Below are positions 53,807 through 62,484 of a stretch of 64,000 nt of DNA, in pieces. The DNA lies in contig JAGUXE010000275.1 of NCBI GenBank assembly GCA_020061995.1, positions 4,676 to 68,675 of the forward strand, given 5' to 3'. The notes beneath the pieces are model-generated. The model did not search any database and was not told the origin of the DNA. It was given only the letters and a program-made list of their open reading frames with translations. This stretch comes from Ignavibacteriales bacterium. Lineage in GTDB: Bacteria; Bacteroidota; Ignavibacteria; Ignavibacteriales; Ignavibacteriaceae. Within the stretch, counting starts at the first letter, position 1; each line of letters opens with the position of its first letter. The translations under genes and the position numbers were made by a program.

Positions 53807-55228
53807 ATGTTCAATATTTATAATACACTTACAAGAAAAAAAGAAGCATTTGTTTCGATCGAAAAAAATAAAGTTAAAATGTATGTTTGCGGACCTACAG
53901 TATATGATTACTTTCACTTAGGAAATGCTCGCTCATTTATTATGTCCGATATCATAAGACGTTACCTTGAATATAAAGGTTATGAGGTAACTTTCGTTAT
54001 GAATTTAACGGATGTTGATGATAAAATAATTAATAAAGCTAATTCTGAAGGGAAATCACCGCAAGATATTGCTGAGATCTATAGCAAAGCTTTTTTTGAA
54101 GATATTGATAAACTTCGAATTAAACGAGCTTCGGTTAACCCAAAGGCGACTGAACATATGGAGGAAATCGTTTCACTTATCTCTGATTTGGAAGAAAAGG
54201 GATTTGCTTACAATGTTGAAGGAAATGTTTTTTACGATGTTGTAAAGTTTAAAGAATACGGAAAACTCAGCGGAAAAAATATTGCAGATCTGGAATCAGG
54301 TGCTCGTGTTGAGATTAATGAATCGAAGAAGAATCCGCTTGATTTTTCATTGTGGAAGAAAGCAAAACCTGGTGAACCATCCTGGCAAAGTCCTTGGGGT
54401 AACGGACGACCCGGCTGGCATATCGAATGCTCCGCTATGAGCTGCAAACATCTTGGAGAATCTTTTGATATTCATGCAGGTGGAAATGATTTAATCTTTC
54501 CGCACCACGAAAATGAAATTGCTCAAAGTGAAGCATCCACCGGGAAACAATTTGCAAAATATTGGATGCACTTTGGTTTCTTGAATATTGATAATGAAAA
54601 AATGTCAAAGTCACTCGGTAATTTTTTTACAACTCGTGAAGTACTAAAAGTCTATTCTGCAGGAGTTATAAGACTTTTTTTCTCACAGACACATTATGCT
54701 GGACCTCTTAACTATTCCGATTCACTTCTTGAAGCATCAAAAAAAGGATTGGAAAAAATAGAGAATGTCGTCTATAGGCTTAATGAATTGTTAAAAAGTT
54801 CATCGTCAGCAGAGAATGTAAATTTCGATATTACCCCTTTTAATATTTCGTTTGAAGAAGCTATGGATGATGATTTTAATACTTCAAAAGCAACTGCTGT
54901 GATTTTTGATTTTGCAAAAGAAGTTAATCGCTTTCTAGATATAAATCCAAAGATTGGTGTTGAGACTATTGAAAAGCTTCGACTATTTTTATCACGGACA
55001 GCACAGGATGTTCTCGGGATTATTGATCTTTCAACACAACCTGCAGTTCAATCAAATAAAATACTTGAAGATAAATTAATTCAACTATTAATTGAGTTGC
55101 GCACTCAGGCGAAAAAGGATAAAAATTTTTCACTCTCTGATAAAATTAGAGATGAACTAAAAGAACTCGGAATTACTCTTCAAGATTCTAAAGAAGGAAC
55201 AACCTATAAAGTTTCCGAAATCTTATAA
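53807..55228 (+). CDS. cysS: Cysteinyl-tRNA synthetase
   Basis: This enzyme charges tRNA-Cys. I chose the ATG at 53807 (473 residues, MFNIYNTLTRKKEAFVSIEK); a TTG at 53780 would add nine unconserved residues. The zinc-site cysteine is in VCGPTVYDYFHLGNARSF (with the HIGH-like HLGN), WHIECSAMSCKHLGESFDIHAGGNDLIFPHHENE holds further zinc ligands, and KMSKSLGN is the second class I motif. The C-terminal helical DALR-type domain ends in IRDELKELGITLQDSKEGTTY. Standard length. Confidence 0.98.
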   Translation: MFNIYNTLTRKKEAFVSIEKNKVKMYVCGPTVYDYFHLGNARSFIMSDIIRRYLEYKGYEVTFVMNLTDVDDKIINKANSEGKSPQDIAEIYSKAFFEDIDKLRIKRASVNPKATEHMEEIVSLISDLEEKGFAYNVEGNVFYDVVKFKEYGKLSGKNIADLESGARVEINESKKNPLDFSLWKKAKPGEPSWQSPWGNGRPGWHIECSAMSCKHLGESFDIHAGGNDLIFPHHENEIAQSEASTGKQFAKYWMHFGFLNIDNEKMSKSLGNFFTTREVLKVYSAGVIRLFFSQTHYAGPLNYSDSLLEASKKGLEKIENVVYRLNELLKSSSSAENVNFDITPFNISFEEAMDDDFNTSKATAVIFDFAKEVNRFLDINPKIGVETIEKLRLFLSRTAQDVLGIIDLSTQPAVQSNKILEDKLIQLLIELRTQAKKDKNFSLSDKIRDELKELGITLQDSKEGTTYKVSEIL

Positions 55229-55236
55229 GAATTAAA

Positions 55237-55929
55237 ATGGGAATTGTAGCAAATTTTATTCTTCCTATTCAGATTGAAGAGGAAGAAGTTCCTTGTTATT
55301 TCCGATATAGTCAAAAAGCCAAACACCTTCAACTCAGAATTACTAGACATCGTAAATTGGAAGTAGTTATTCCTCTTGGAGTAAAATCTATTGATGCGGA
55401 AAGGTTTTTTAACTCGAGACTAAGTTGGGTAAAAGATAGATATTCTAAATTAAAAGAACATCAAGAAAAACCTTTACTCTTTGGGAATGAACTTGAAATT
55501 ATTCACTCCAAAACAGAATCCGAAAAAGTTCATAATTTTAGATATTCTGGGGATTTAAGACTTTACATAACGAGTCCGAAACGTTCAAAAACAGATCAAC
55601 TAAAACTGTATGAATGGTATATCCATAAATATTCTAAAGTTTTTTTGCCAAAACGTCTGCAAGAGTTATCAGAAGAATTCGGATTTAGTTTTAATAGAGT
55701 AACTGTTCGTAATCAGGCTACTAAATGGGGAAGTTGTTCCAGCAAGAAAAATATTAATCTCAATTACAAATTGATAAAACTGCCGGAAAGATTAATCGAT
55801 TATATAATTATTCACGAACTTTGTCATCTCATTCACCTCAATCATTCGAGAAAATATTGGAATGAAGTGGCAAAAATTATTCCGGACTATAAGAAATTGG
55901 AAAAGGAACTCAAAAAATTCAAACTGTGA
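55237..55929 (+). CDS. YgjP-like (DUF45) metallopeptidase family protein
   Basis: This 230-residue protein is related to SprT/WLM zinc metallopeptidases. The zinc motif is His193-Glu194-x-x-His197 followed by His203 (IIHELCHLIHLNHSRKYW), and VRNQATKWGSCSSKKNINLNYKLIKLP is the conserved segment before it. The N-terminal part (KHLQLRITRHRKLEVVIPLG) is the family's small beta domain. In some genomes relatives lie beside restriction genes; here it follows cysS by 8 bp. Substrate unknown. Confidence 0.9.
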   Translation: MGIVANFILPIQIEEEEVPCYFRYSQKAKHLQLRITRHRKLEVVIPLGVKSIDAERFFNSRLSWVKDRYSKLKEHQEKPLLFGNELEIIHSKTESEKVHNFRYSGDLRLYITSPKRSKTDQLKLYEWYIHKYSKVFLPKRLQELSEEFGFSFNRVTVRNQATKWGSCSSKKNINLNYKLIKLPERLIDYIIIHELCHLIHLNHSRKYWNEVAKIIPDYKKLEKELKKFKL

Positions 55930-55993
55930 AAAAAGATGGGTTTGACTTGCATGGTTAAAAAAGTTATATTTGTCATCTAAAATTAAAATATAT

Positions 55994-56066
<73 letters not shown>

Positions 56067-56070
56067 CAAG

Positions 56071-56099
56071 AAAAAACCGGTTATTACGACCGGTTTTTT
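56071..56099 (+). terminator. Terminator of tRNA-fMet
   Basis: AAAAAACCGG (56071-56080) and CCGGTTTTTT (56090-56099) form a perfect stem with a 9-nt loop and a T-run, directly after the tRNA. Confidence 0.9.
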
Positions 56100-56128
56100 A
56101 TATTTAAACCGAGATGTTAGGCATTAAT

Positions 56129-56174
56129 GAAGTTGTAGGTTCAATTCGCCGCGGCGAACTGCCCCCGCTACAAG
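56129..56174 (+). pseudogene. Relic copy of the tRNA-fMet 3' end, interrupted by a palindrome
   Basis: GAAGTTGTAGGTTCAA and CTGCCCCCGCTACAAG repeat the T arm, acceptor 3' strand and downstream bases of the functional tRNA-fMet about 94 bp upstream. Between them the T-stem bases GTC are replaced by TTCGCCGCGGCGAA (56145-56158). The 5' half of the tRNA is absent. A second terminator follows, as after the intact gene. Confidence 0.85.
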
Positions 56175-56210
56175 AAAAAAGCTCAAATTCAAAAGATTTG
56201 GGCTTTTTTT
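56175..56210 (+). terminator. Terminator after the tRNA relic
   Basis: AAAAAAGCTCAAAT pairs with ATTTGGGCTTTTTT through one G-U pair and is followed by a T-run. It occupies the same position relative to the relic as the terminator after the intact tRNA. Confidence 0.8.
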
Positions 56211-56247
56211 ATGCCTAGAGCAGAGGATTGTGTAAAAAAATAATAAT

Positions 56248-56597
56248 CAAGCTCCATAGGAGCGACACATTTGTAAAACCAACAAAGCAAAAAACTAATC
56301 AAGCTCCGTAGGAGCGGTATTTCAGTAGAATTAATTGGAGTGATATTTTCTATAACTAAAATAAAATATCACCCCTAGCGGGGTTTTGTGTTTTATTGGC
56401 GGTTGCGTAGTTACAAAAATATCACCCCTAAAGGGGTTTTATGTTTTATGGATGTTGAGCATACGCAAAAATGCTACCTCAATTACGGTTGCTGAATCTT
56501 TGTAAAGAGAATAAAAATTAAAACCAGCTCCAGAGGAGCAATACTTTTGTAATACCAACAAAGCAAAAAAAATAATCAAGCTCCATAGGAGTGACAT
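56248..56597. repeat. REP-like hairpin cluster, first block
   Basis: Two palindrome families alternate. Type A is AGCTCC-nnn-GGAGC with a conserved right tail (GACAT), at about 56248, 56301, 56525 and 56578. Type B is ATCACCCC-TAnn-GGGGTTTT at about 56368 and 56421. Each type A copy is followed by TTTGTAG-like bases and several by CAAAGCAAAAAA, so the repeated unit exceeds the hairpin. The 56211-57103 gap contains these, the direct repeat below, and no supported gene. Confidence 0.85.
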
Positions 56598-56675
56598 TTT
56601 TGTAGTATAAATATTCCAACTGAATCAATCATCCCCATAAGAGCTTGATTCGGAATCTCACACTGAATAAATGGA

Positions 56676-56772
56676 GATGCTGAAACGATTCGCCCTTTGG
56701 GGAGCAGCATGACATATTAGTTAAAGTTGGTTTTGTTGCAGATAGGAAAACAGTTATTCACCAATAACCGCA
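56676..56772. repeat. Long direct repeat, left copy
   Basis: A ~95-bp block starts GAAACGATTC and ends TTCACCAATAAC, with TTAAAGTTGGTTTTGT in its centre. It recurs in the same orientation at 58810-58900, so the pair brackets the T9SS propeller gene. The copies differ by scattered changes in the first half. Confidence 0.7.
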
Positions 56773-57103
56773 AAGACTTATGGCCGTTGAGACTTACCGC
56801 AGTAAGACTCTACTATGGAATATTTATTACTCTTGTTTCATTGAGAGATACTGATACTCATCAGTATGACAAGTTTTGTCATTATGACGAAGGTCAAAAT
56901 TTGAAAACAATCGGGTATAGCTTGAAATAATTCGCAGTGGTTGAATGAAATTCCAAAAGAAAATAGCTTAAAAAAACCAGTGTGGTAAACGATCGATATA
57001 CACTTTTGTAAATCTTCGTTAATTGTTTTTTTTTACTATCGGGGAAAATTAAACCCCAGCCAACTTTCAGCGGCAGGGGTATGATAAGTGGAATAGAAAT
57101 GTT

Positions 57104-58585
57104 TTACTTAACAAGTACCATTTTCTTTGAACTGATAAAATCACCGGCTTCTATTTTATAAATATAGACTCCGCTTGATAATTCTGATGCATCAAAGATT
57201 GTCTGGTAACTACCTGCTGACTGAATTTCATTCACGAGGGTAATAACTTCATTACCAAGTATATCATAAACTCTGAGATGAACTCGACTCTGTTTTGGAA
57301 TCTCATATTTTATTTTTGTTGAAGGGTTGAAAGGATTAGGAAAACAATTTTCAAGAGCGAATGTTTCAGGAAGATTTATATCAACTTCAATCGTATTTGA
57401 GTATTCAAAAGTTCCATCAAAATCTATTTGTTTTAATCTGTACTGATATTTTCCGGTAGAAAGGTTTTCATCTAAAAAAGAATAAGTTTTTGGTTCTGTT
57501 GTTGTACCGTTTCCATTTATAAATCCAATCCTCTCCCACCCATTGAATATCTCACTCTTTATTCCTTTTAATCTCTCTATTTCAAATCCCAGGTTATTTG
57601 TCTCTGTTGCTGTTTGCCAGTTAAGAGTTAAATTGTTTCCGATAGTTAAGGAGGTGAATGAAGTGAGTTCAACCGGGGTGCCGCCGTTAATAGTGTGTAG
57701 TATTATTCCATTAGATTTCACAGCCCATCCGAATTCAGAATTCATAAAATAAAGTCTGTCTAAGTTATTACTTGTATCGGAATACTGTTCTTCCCAGCTT
57801 AATCCATTATTCGTTGTATGAAATATTTTGCTGTTTGTATTATACCATCCATTATTTACATCGGTAAACCAAAAATCTACAATAGAAGATATTTTCAATT
57901 CCCACGAATTTCCACCGTCAGAGGTGAAGTAAAGATTATTGCTTGGATAAGTACTAAGCCATCCAACAGAGTCATTTAGAAATTTTATTTTGGAGATCCA
58001 AGCACCAACATTTCCTGACATTGGAGTCCAGGTTGATCCGGCGTCTGTGGTTTTATATAAAGAATTTCCTCCGCACCAACCAACCGTATCATATAAAAAA
58101 GACAAAGCATGAACACCGAGACTTGGAGTATAAACTAATTCCCAGACAGCTCCACCATTTGTTGTTTTAAAAATTTCTCCACCTCCGAAACCCGAACCAC
58201 AGGCAATGCCATTTAATGTATCAAAGAAAATAATATCTTCTATATGCCAATTTTGCGCCGGATATCGCACAACCCAGTTTTCACCGCCATTTGAAGTATA
58301 AAGTAAGTTACCCGAAATATGAGAAAACCACCCATGGTTTGCATCTAAAAAAAATATTGAAGTTATTGGAGCCCACGGTTCAAAATTAACAGACCATGAA
58401 GCACCACCATCTGTAGTTTTAAAAATTTTCATAGGATCGTTTCTACATCCCCAACCGATGTTTTCATCAGCAAATTTTACAATTGAAAATACTCCTATGG
58501 GATTTTCTCCGATTTGATGCCATTGGGCATTATTCTGAATTGCACTTAGAATAATTATAACAAAAACAACAATTATCTTTTTCAT
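57104..58585 (-). CDS. Secreted YCF48/BNR-type propeller protein with T9SS sorting domain
   Basis: This 493-residue protein has a signal peptide (MKKIIVVFVIIILSAIQNNA) and six or so beta-propeller blades with Asp-box-like motifs: KTTDGGASWSV, YTSNGGENWVV, KTTNGGAVWEL, KTTDAGSTWTP, FTSDGGNSWEL and HTTNNGLSWEE. Next comes the module VELTSFTSL...LNWQTATETNNLGFEIERL shared with the protein at 26358, and last the sorting domain ENCFPNPFNPSTKIKYEIP ... GVYIYKIEAGDF. It is predicted at the cell surface or secreted through the T9SS. A function is not evident. A weak CCCCAGCC/GGCAGGGG hairpin near 57053-57079 may terminate it. Repeat-rich DNA flanks both sides. Confidence 0.88.
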   Translation of the reverse strand: MKKIIVVFVIIILSAIQNNAQWHQIGENPIGVFSIVKFADENIGWGCRNDPMKIFKTTDGGASWSVNFEPWAPITSIFFLDANHGWFSHISGNLLYTSNGGENWVVRYPAQNWHIEDIIFFDTLNGIACGSGFGGGEIFKTTNGGAVWELVYTPSLGVHALSFLYDTVGWCGGNSLYKTTDAGSTWTPMSGNVGAWISKIKFLNDSVGWLSTYPSNNLYFTSDGGNSWELKISSIVDFWFTDVNNGWYNTNSKIFHTTNNGLSWEEQYSDTSNNLDRLYFMNSEFGWAVKSNGIILHTINGGTPVELTSFTSLTIGNNLTLNWQTATETNNLGFEIERLKGIKSEIFNGWERIGFINGNGTTTEPKTYSFLDENLSTGKYQYRLKQIDFDGTFEYSNTIEVDINLPETFALENCFPNPFNPSTKIKYEIPKQSRVHLRVYDILGNEVITLVNEIQSAGSYQTIFDASELSSGVYIYKIEAGDFISSKKMVLVK

Positions 58586-58809
58586 AAGTTCACCTAAGTG
58601 AAAGATTATAAATAAATCAATCCAAATGAACGAAATAATAGTGCAAAATCAAATTGAATTTATTTCATCAATATCACTCACTAAGTGTAAAACTTCATAT
58701 CTGCTTGTGATCTGTAGTAAAGGAAGTCTATAATATCGTCGGACAAAAAGTTGCCACTATAATTAACAACTTAATAACGAAAGATGCAGTGCAACAGGAC
58801 TTCTTCAAA

Positions 58810-58900
58810 GAAACGATTCACACACGGGGAACAGTATTACATATGATTTAAAGTTGGTTTTGTGGCAGATAGGGAAAACAGGATTTTCACCAATAACGGC
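58810..58900. repeat. Long direct repeat, right copy
   Basis: Matches the block at 56676-56772 in the same orientation (AAACGATTC, TTTAAAGTTGGTTTTGTGG, TTCACCAATAACGGC). A type B hairpin follows immediately (58914-58935). The 58586-59153 gap has no supported gene. Confidence 0.7.
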
Positions 58901-59012
58901 ATATCCAAATAAAATGTCACCCCTAACGGTGTTTTATCGATGTTGAACATATAGAAAAAAGTCATTCCGATAGTTGTTGATGGAAATATGTAAATTGAAT
59001 AATAATTAAAAC

Positions 59013-59085
59013 AAGCTCCGTAGGAGCGATACTTTTGTAGAATGAATAAAGCAAAAAAAATAATCAAGCTCCGTAGGAGCGACAT
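59013..59085. repeat. REP-like hairpins upstream of the second RAYT gene
   Basis: Two type A copies, AGCTCCGTAGGAGCGATAC (59014-59032) and AGCTCCGTAGGAGCGACAT (59067-59085), lie within 140 bp of the transposase start, each preceded by TAATnAA-rich sequence. Confidence 0.85.
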
Positions 59086-59153
59086 TTCTGAAGTTTTGTA
59101 TTATTTTTGTAGCAATATTATTATTGAATCAAGTGGAATGAAAGATGTAGATA

Positions 59154-59618
59154 ATGGCTAATACATACACACAATTAATAATTCAATTGGTTTTTGCTGT
59201 AAAATTCCGTGAAGCTATGATAAATGAAAACATTCGACCCCAAATTGAACGATACATAGCCGGTATTATTAAAAGCAATAATCATGTTTTATTGGCTCAG
59301 TATTGCATGCCGAACCATTGTCATATCTTAATCGGGTTGAATCCAGTTCAATCAATTTCGGATTTGGCAAAAGACATAAAATCGAATTCATCAAAATGGA
59401 TTAACGAACAAAATCTAACACCATTCAAATTCAATTGGCAGGAAGGTTATGGTGCTTTCAGTTATTCAAAAAGCCAATTAGATACTGTTGTCAATTATAT
59501 TCTTAATCAGAAAGAACACCATAGAAAAAGAACTTTCAAAGAAGAATATCTAGAATTTCTTAAAAAATTTAAGGTTGATTATAAAACGGAATATTTATTT
59601 GATTGGATAGAACAATAG
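59154..59618 (+). CDS. REP-associated tyrosine transposase (RAYT, IS200-like Y1)
   Basis: This 154-residue protein is a full-length, standard-size RAYT. YTQLIIQLVFAVKFREAMI, the HUH motif in MPNHCHILIGLNP, FNWQEGYGAFSYSKSQLDTVVNYILNQKEHH with the catalytic Tyr, and KRTFKEEYLEFLKKFKVDYKTEYLFDWIEQ are all present. It is related to the protein at 29384 but clearly different. Type A and B hairpins lie on both sides, the pattern of a RAYT with its REP family. No terminal inverted repeats of an IS are seen, so it is probably a domesticated single-copy gene. Confidence 0.92.
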   Translation: MANTYTQLIIQLVFAVKFREAMINENIRPQIERYIAGIIKSNNHVLLAQYCMPNHCHILIGLNPVQSISDLAKDIKSNSSKWINEQNLTPFKFNWQEGYGAFSYSKSQLDTVVNYILNQKEHHRKRTFKEEYLEFLKKFKVDYKTEYLFDWIEQ

Positions 59619-59629
59619 CCAAAAATAAA

Positions 59630-60026
59630 ATGTCACCCCTCCGGGGTTTTGTGTTTGGTCGGTTGTCGCGTAGTTACAAAAATACCATCCCTAACGGGGT
59701 TTATGTTTTATGGATGTTGAACATATTCAAAAATGGTATCCCAATTGCGATTGATGAAATTTTGTAAATTGAATAATAATTAAAATAAGCTCCCTCGGAG
59801 CTTTTGTAGAACCAATATTCCAACAGAATCTAAAAGCTCCGGAGGAGCGAGATTTTTGTAAAATGAATAAAGCAAAAAAAAACGGACAAGCTCCGTAGGA
59901 GCGACATTTCTTTAGAATTAATTGGAGTGATATTTTCTATAACCTAAAATAAAATGTCACCCCTACGGGGTTTCTATTTTCTTGGTTGTGGCGTTGTTAC
60001 AAAAAATATCACCCCTAACGGGGTTT
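59630..60026. repeat. REP-like hairpin cluster downstream of the second RAYT
   Basis: Type B hairpins (CACCCC...GGGGTTT) lie at about 59630, 59683, 59954 and 60006, and type A hairpins at about 59788 (AGCTCCCTCGGAGCT), 59834 (AGCTCCGGAGGAGCG) and 59888. The spacing words TGTTTTATGGATGTTGA and GTTACAAAAAT recur as in the 56.4-kb block. Together they fill the first 400 bp of the 59619-60382 gap. Confidence 0.85.
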
Positions 60027-60152
60027 ATGTTTAATTGGTTGTCTCTTTGATAACAAAATAACTGCAGGAGAATTTAAATCAACAAAGAAATTTGTGTTGA
60101 TGAAGTAAAGCTCACCGGACAATTTTGGCTAAAGCCGTTCTCTTCTTTTCTG

Positions 60153-60190
60153 TAAATAACCACGCTATAAATGGTGTGGCTATTTTTTTA
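60153..60190 (+). repeat. Terminator-like hairpin of a dispersed repeat
   Basis: AATAACCACGC and GGTGTGGCTATT form an imperfect stem followed by a T-run, in a context (GGCTAAAGCC just upstream) typical of dispersed repeats in Bacteroidota-like genomes. The rest of the gap to 60323 shows no gene. Confidence 0.45.
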
Positions 60191-60323
60191 TCAAACCGAA
60201 AATAAACATCTGAACTTTTGAAAACCTTGGATGTCTGATTGATGAAAACAATCCTATGACTATTATAACAAAGTTAAAACCAACGGTAGGAATGAAAATC
60301 AATTCTTATGTTAGAAAGTAGTC

Positions 60324-60364
60324 ATAAGAGATTTCTTTTTTTTAACACTAATCTCTTATCTTTG
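60324..60364 (+). promoter_or_regulatory. Promoter with overlapping inverted repeat for the anti-sigma-like gene
   Basis: TATCTTTG (60357-60364) is an exact TAnnTTTG -7 box, with a TTTC at the -33 distance. ATAAGAGAT (60324-60332) and ATCTCTTAT (60351-60359) are perfect inverted arms flanking the -33 region and touching the -7 box, so a bound dimer could control this promoter. Confidence 0.5.
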
Positions 60365-60382
60365 CATTATAAAAACTAATAG

Positions 60383-61135
60383 GTGATTGAGTTGGATAAA
60401 CGAATTTATGATTTGATTAATCGGAGTCTTGAAAATAAAATAACTTTGGAAGAAAAAAGGGAGTTGGACGAAATCTTATCGAATGATACTGAAGTAAAAA
60501 AGCATTATGATTCATTAATGTCATTCGGCAATAAAAATATTGATAAAAATAACAATATTTCTGCTGCTGGTGTTCAATCAAAACCGGAACAGAAAAAAAA
60601 TATTTTTACAAGATTTTGGGATGAGATTTTATCGAGTCCTGGACTTCGTTACTCTGCGCTAATCCCATTAGGAATATTAATTGGAATATTTTCTCATATA
60701 GCATATCAAAACGTAGTTGACCCTAATTCTGTTAATATAGATAAAGTTGTAGGGACGATGGCAGATTTCCCTACATTATCTGGTTATGAAGCTGGAGAAG
60801 AAGTTGTAATTGAGCAGGATAATATTTCGGGAACAATTACAACTCAACTTTCTGATGAAATGGTTATTGCGGAAGTTAATCTTATTCTTAATGAAAATAT
60901 GCGAATGGATATTACTTTTAATCAAAATGCCCTTTCTGTATTTGGAATGAAACCGATTCTGCAAGATGAGAAAAGCAATATCAATTGGGGTAGTGGATTA
61001 ATTCGGATGGAAGTAATCGGTGAAAACAAATATCTATTATTCTTCAAGAAAAAAGATAATCCTCCAAAGGAATTAAGAATAAAAATTTATGATGATATAC
61101 GTGTTGTTTACGAAAATGTCATCAAAGTTGGTTAA
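60383..61135 (+). CDS. Single-pass membrane protein, anti-sigma-factor-like
   Basis: This 250-residue protein starts at a GTG (a TTG three codons later is possible). The N-terminal ~50 residues (DKRIYDLINRSLENKITLEEKRELDEIL) resemble the cytoplasmic helical part of anti-sigma/FecR-type proteins; one membrane helix lies near residues 92-110 (YSALIPLGILIGIFSHIAY). The ~140-residue extracytoplasmic domain is beta-rich and unrecognised. No sigma-factor gene is adjacent, so the anti-sigma role is only suggested by the layout. Confidence 0.6.
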   Translation: MIELDKRIYDLINRSLENKITLEEKRELDEILSNDTEVKKHYDSLMSFGNKNIDKNNNISAAGVQSKPEQKKNIFTRFWDEILSSPGLRYSALIPLGILIGIFSHIAYQNVVDPNSVNIDKVVGTMADFPTLSGYEAGEEVVIEQDNISGTITTQLSDEMVIAEVNLILNENMRMDITFNQNALSVFGMKPILQDEKSNINWGSGLIRMEVIGENKYLLFFKKKDNPPKELRIKIYDDIRVVYENVIKVG

Positions 61136-61145
61136 TAATATCTTC

Positions 61146-62351
61146 TTAAGAAAATCTTTTTAATATCAACGAAGCGATTGAATCACCAATACTTAAAGAA
61201 GCTGTTGCTGCTGGTGATGGAGCATTTAATACATGCACCATCTTATCTTTTTCGATAATGCAAAAATCATCAAGCAGTTTCCCGTTTTTATCAAGAGCTT
61301 GAGCACGAACTCCGGCGCCACAGGGGAGAATGTCTTCACCGGTTATTTCCGGTATCAATTTTTGTAAAGCTTTTACAAATGCAGTTTTACTGAATGAACG
61401 ATAAAATTCTTCAATCCCCATCTTGTAAAACTTTGCTGCCATTTTCCAAAATCCCGGATAAAAAAACATTTCCACAGAATCACTTATTGAGAAATCTTTA
61501 TTGGTATAGCCTTCCCGCTTGAAAGCAAGTACTGCATTTGGTCCCGCTTCAATTCCACCCTTTATCATTCTTGTAAAATGTACACCAAGAAAGGGGAATC
61601 GTGGATCGGGAACAGGATAAATTAAATTTTTTACAAGAAAAGATTTAGCTTTATTAATTTCATAATACTCACCTCTAAAGGGAATTATTTTTACTTCAGG
61701 TGCAACTCCACACAATTTTGCAACACGATCAGAATAGAGTCCGGCACAGTTTACAATCAATTTTGTACTATAACTGCCGGATGTTGTTTCAATAATCATT
61801 TCACCTGATTTCATATTGAGATTTAAAAACTTACAATCAGTTTTTACAGTCCCACCATTTGACTCGATTAGCGATTTGTAAACCTCAGTAACTTGAACAT
61901 AATCAACAATGCCGGTTTCACCAACGAACAGTCCTTCAATTCCACTAACATGAGGTTCATAAGATTTTAATTCATCTTTATTAAGTCTCTTAAGATTTGT
62001 CAGCCCATTTGCAATTCCTCTCTTTTCAAGTTCCTCCAATGCAGGGATTTCAACATTGGATGTTGCAACCACAACCTTTCCGCAGCGATCATGTTTTATG
62101 TTGTGCTCTTCGCAGAAGCGATACATTCGTTCACGCCCGTTTGTGCAATTTACCGCCTTAAGTGAACCGGGTTTATAATAAAGTCCGCTATGAATAACTC
62201 CGCTGTTGTTCCCGGTTTGATGAGCGGCTACACGGTCTTCTGCTTCTATGATAAGTAGTTTTAATCTTTTTTGATTGAGAATTGATAAACCTGTTGCGGT
62301 TCCGACTATTCCGGCACCAATAATTATAATATCGTAATTGTTATCTGTCAT
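61146..62351 (-). CDS. lhgO: L-2-hydroxyglutarate oxidase/dehydrogenase
   Basis: This 401-residue flavoprotein oxidises L-2-hydroxyglutarate to 2-oxoglutarate and feeds electrons to the membrane. The FAD motif IIIIGAGIVGTATGLSIL opens it, and HQTGNNSGVIHSGLYYKPGSLKAVNC is the LhgO-specific active-site segment. IPFRGEYYEI, FPFLGVHFTRMIKGGIEAGPNAVLA and CGAGVRAQALDKNGKLLDDF are further family signatures. Full length. It converges with the anti-sigma-like gene, 10 bp apart, and is divergent from fcl. Confidence 0.95.
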   Translation of the reverse strand: MTDNNYDIIIIGAGIVGTATGLSILNQKRLKLLIIEAEDRVAAHQTGNNSGVIHSGLYYKPGSLKAVNCTNGRERMYRFCEEHNIKHDRCGKVVVATSNVEIPALEELEKRGIANGLTNLKRLNKDELKSYEPHVSGIEGLFVGETGIVDYVQVTEVYKSLIESNGGTVKTDCKFLNLNMKSGEMIIETTSGSYSTKLIVNCAGLYSDRVAKLCGVAPEVKIIPFRGEYYEINKAKSFLVKNLIYPVPDPRFPFLGVHFTRMIKGGIEAGPNAVLAFKREGYTNKDFSISDSVEMFFYPGFWKMAAKFYKMGIEEFYRSFSKTAFVKALQKLIPEITGEDILPCGAGVRAQALDKNGKLLDDFCIIEKDKMVHVLNAPSPAATASLSIGDSIASLILKRFS

Positions 62352-62484
62352 AATTTGAACCTTGGGACTTGAGTAAATAACTACTGTCTTATTTAAAATC
62401 GTACTTAATAGAAACTAAAAAATTCTTAAATTGACTTACTAAAAATAGAAATATTTTAATCTATAATACTAAGGGCAAAAGTAA

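Noticed and set aside
56727..56930. 67-codon ORF in the repeat zone
   Set aside because: It runs through repeat DNA, has no RBS, no recognisable domain and odd composition.
58837..59085. 82-codon leftward ORF
   Set aside because: It is made of REP-like hairpins and the direct repeat, so it is a by-product of repeat DNA.
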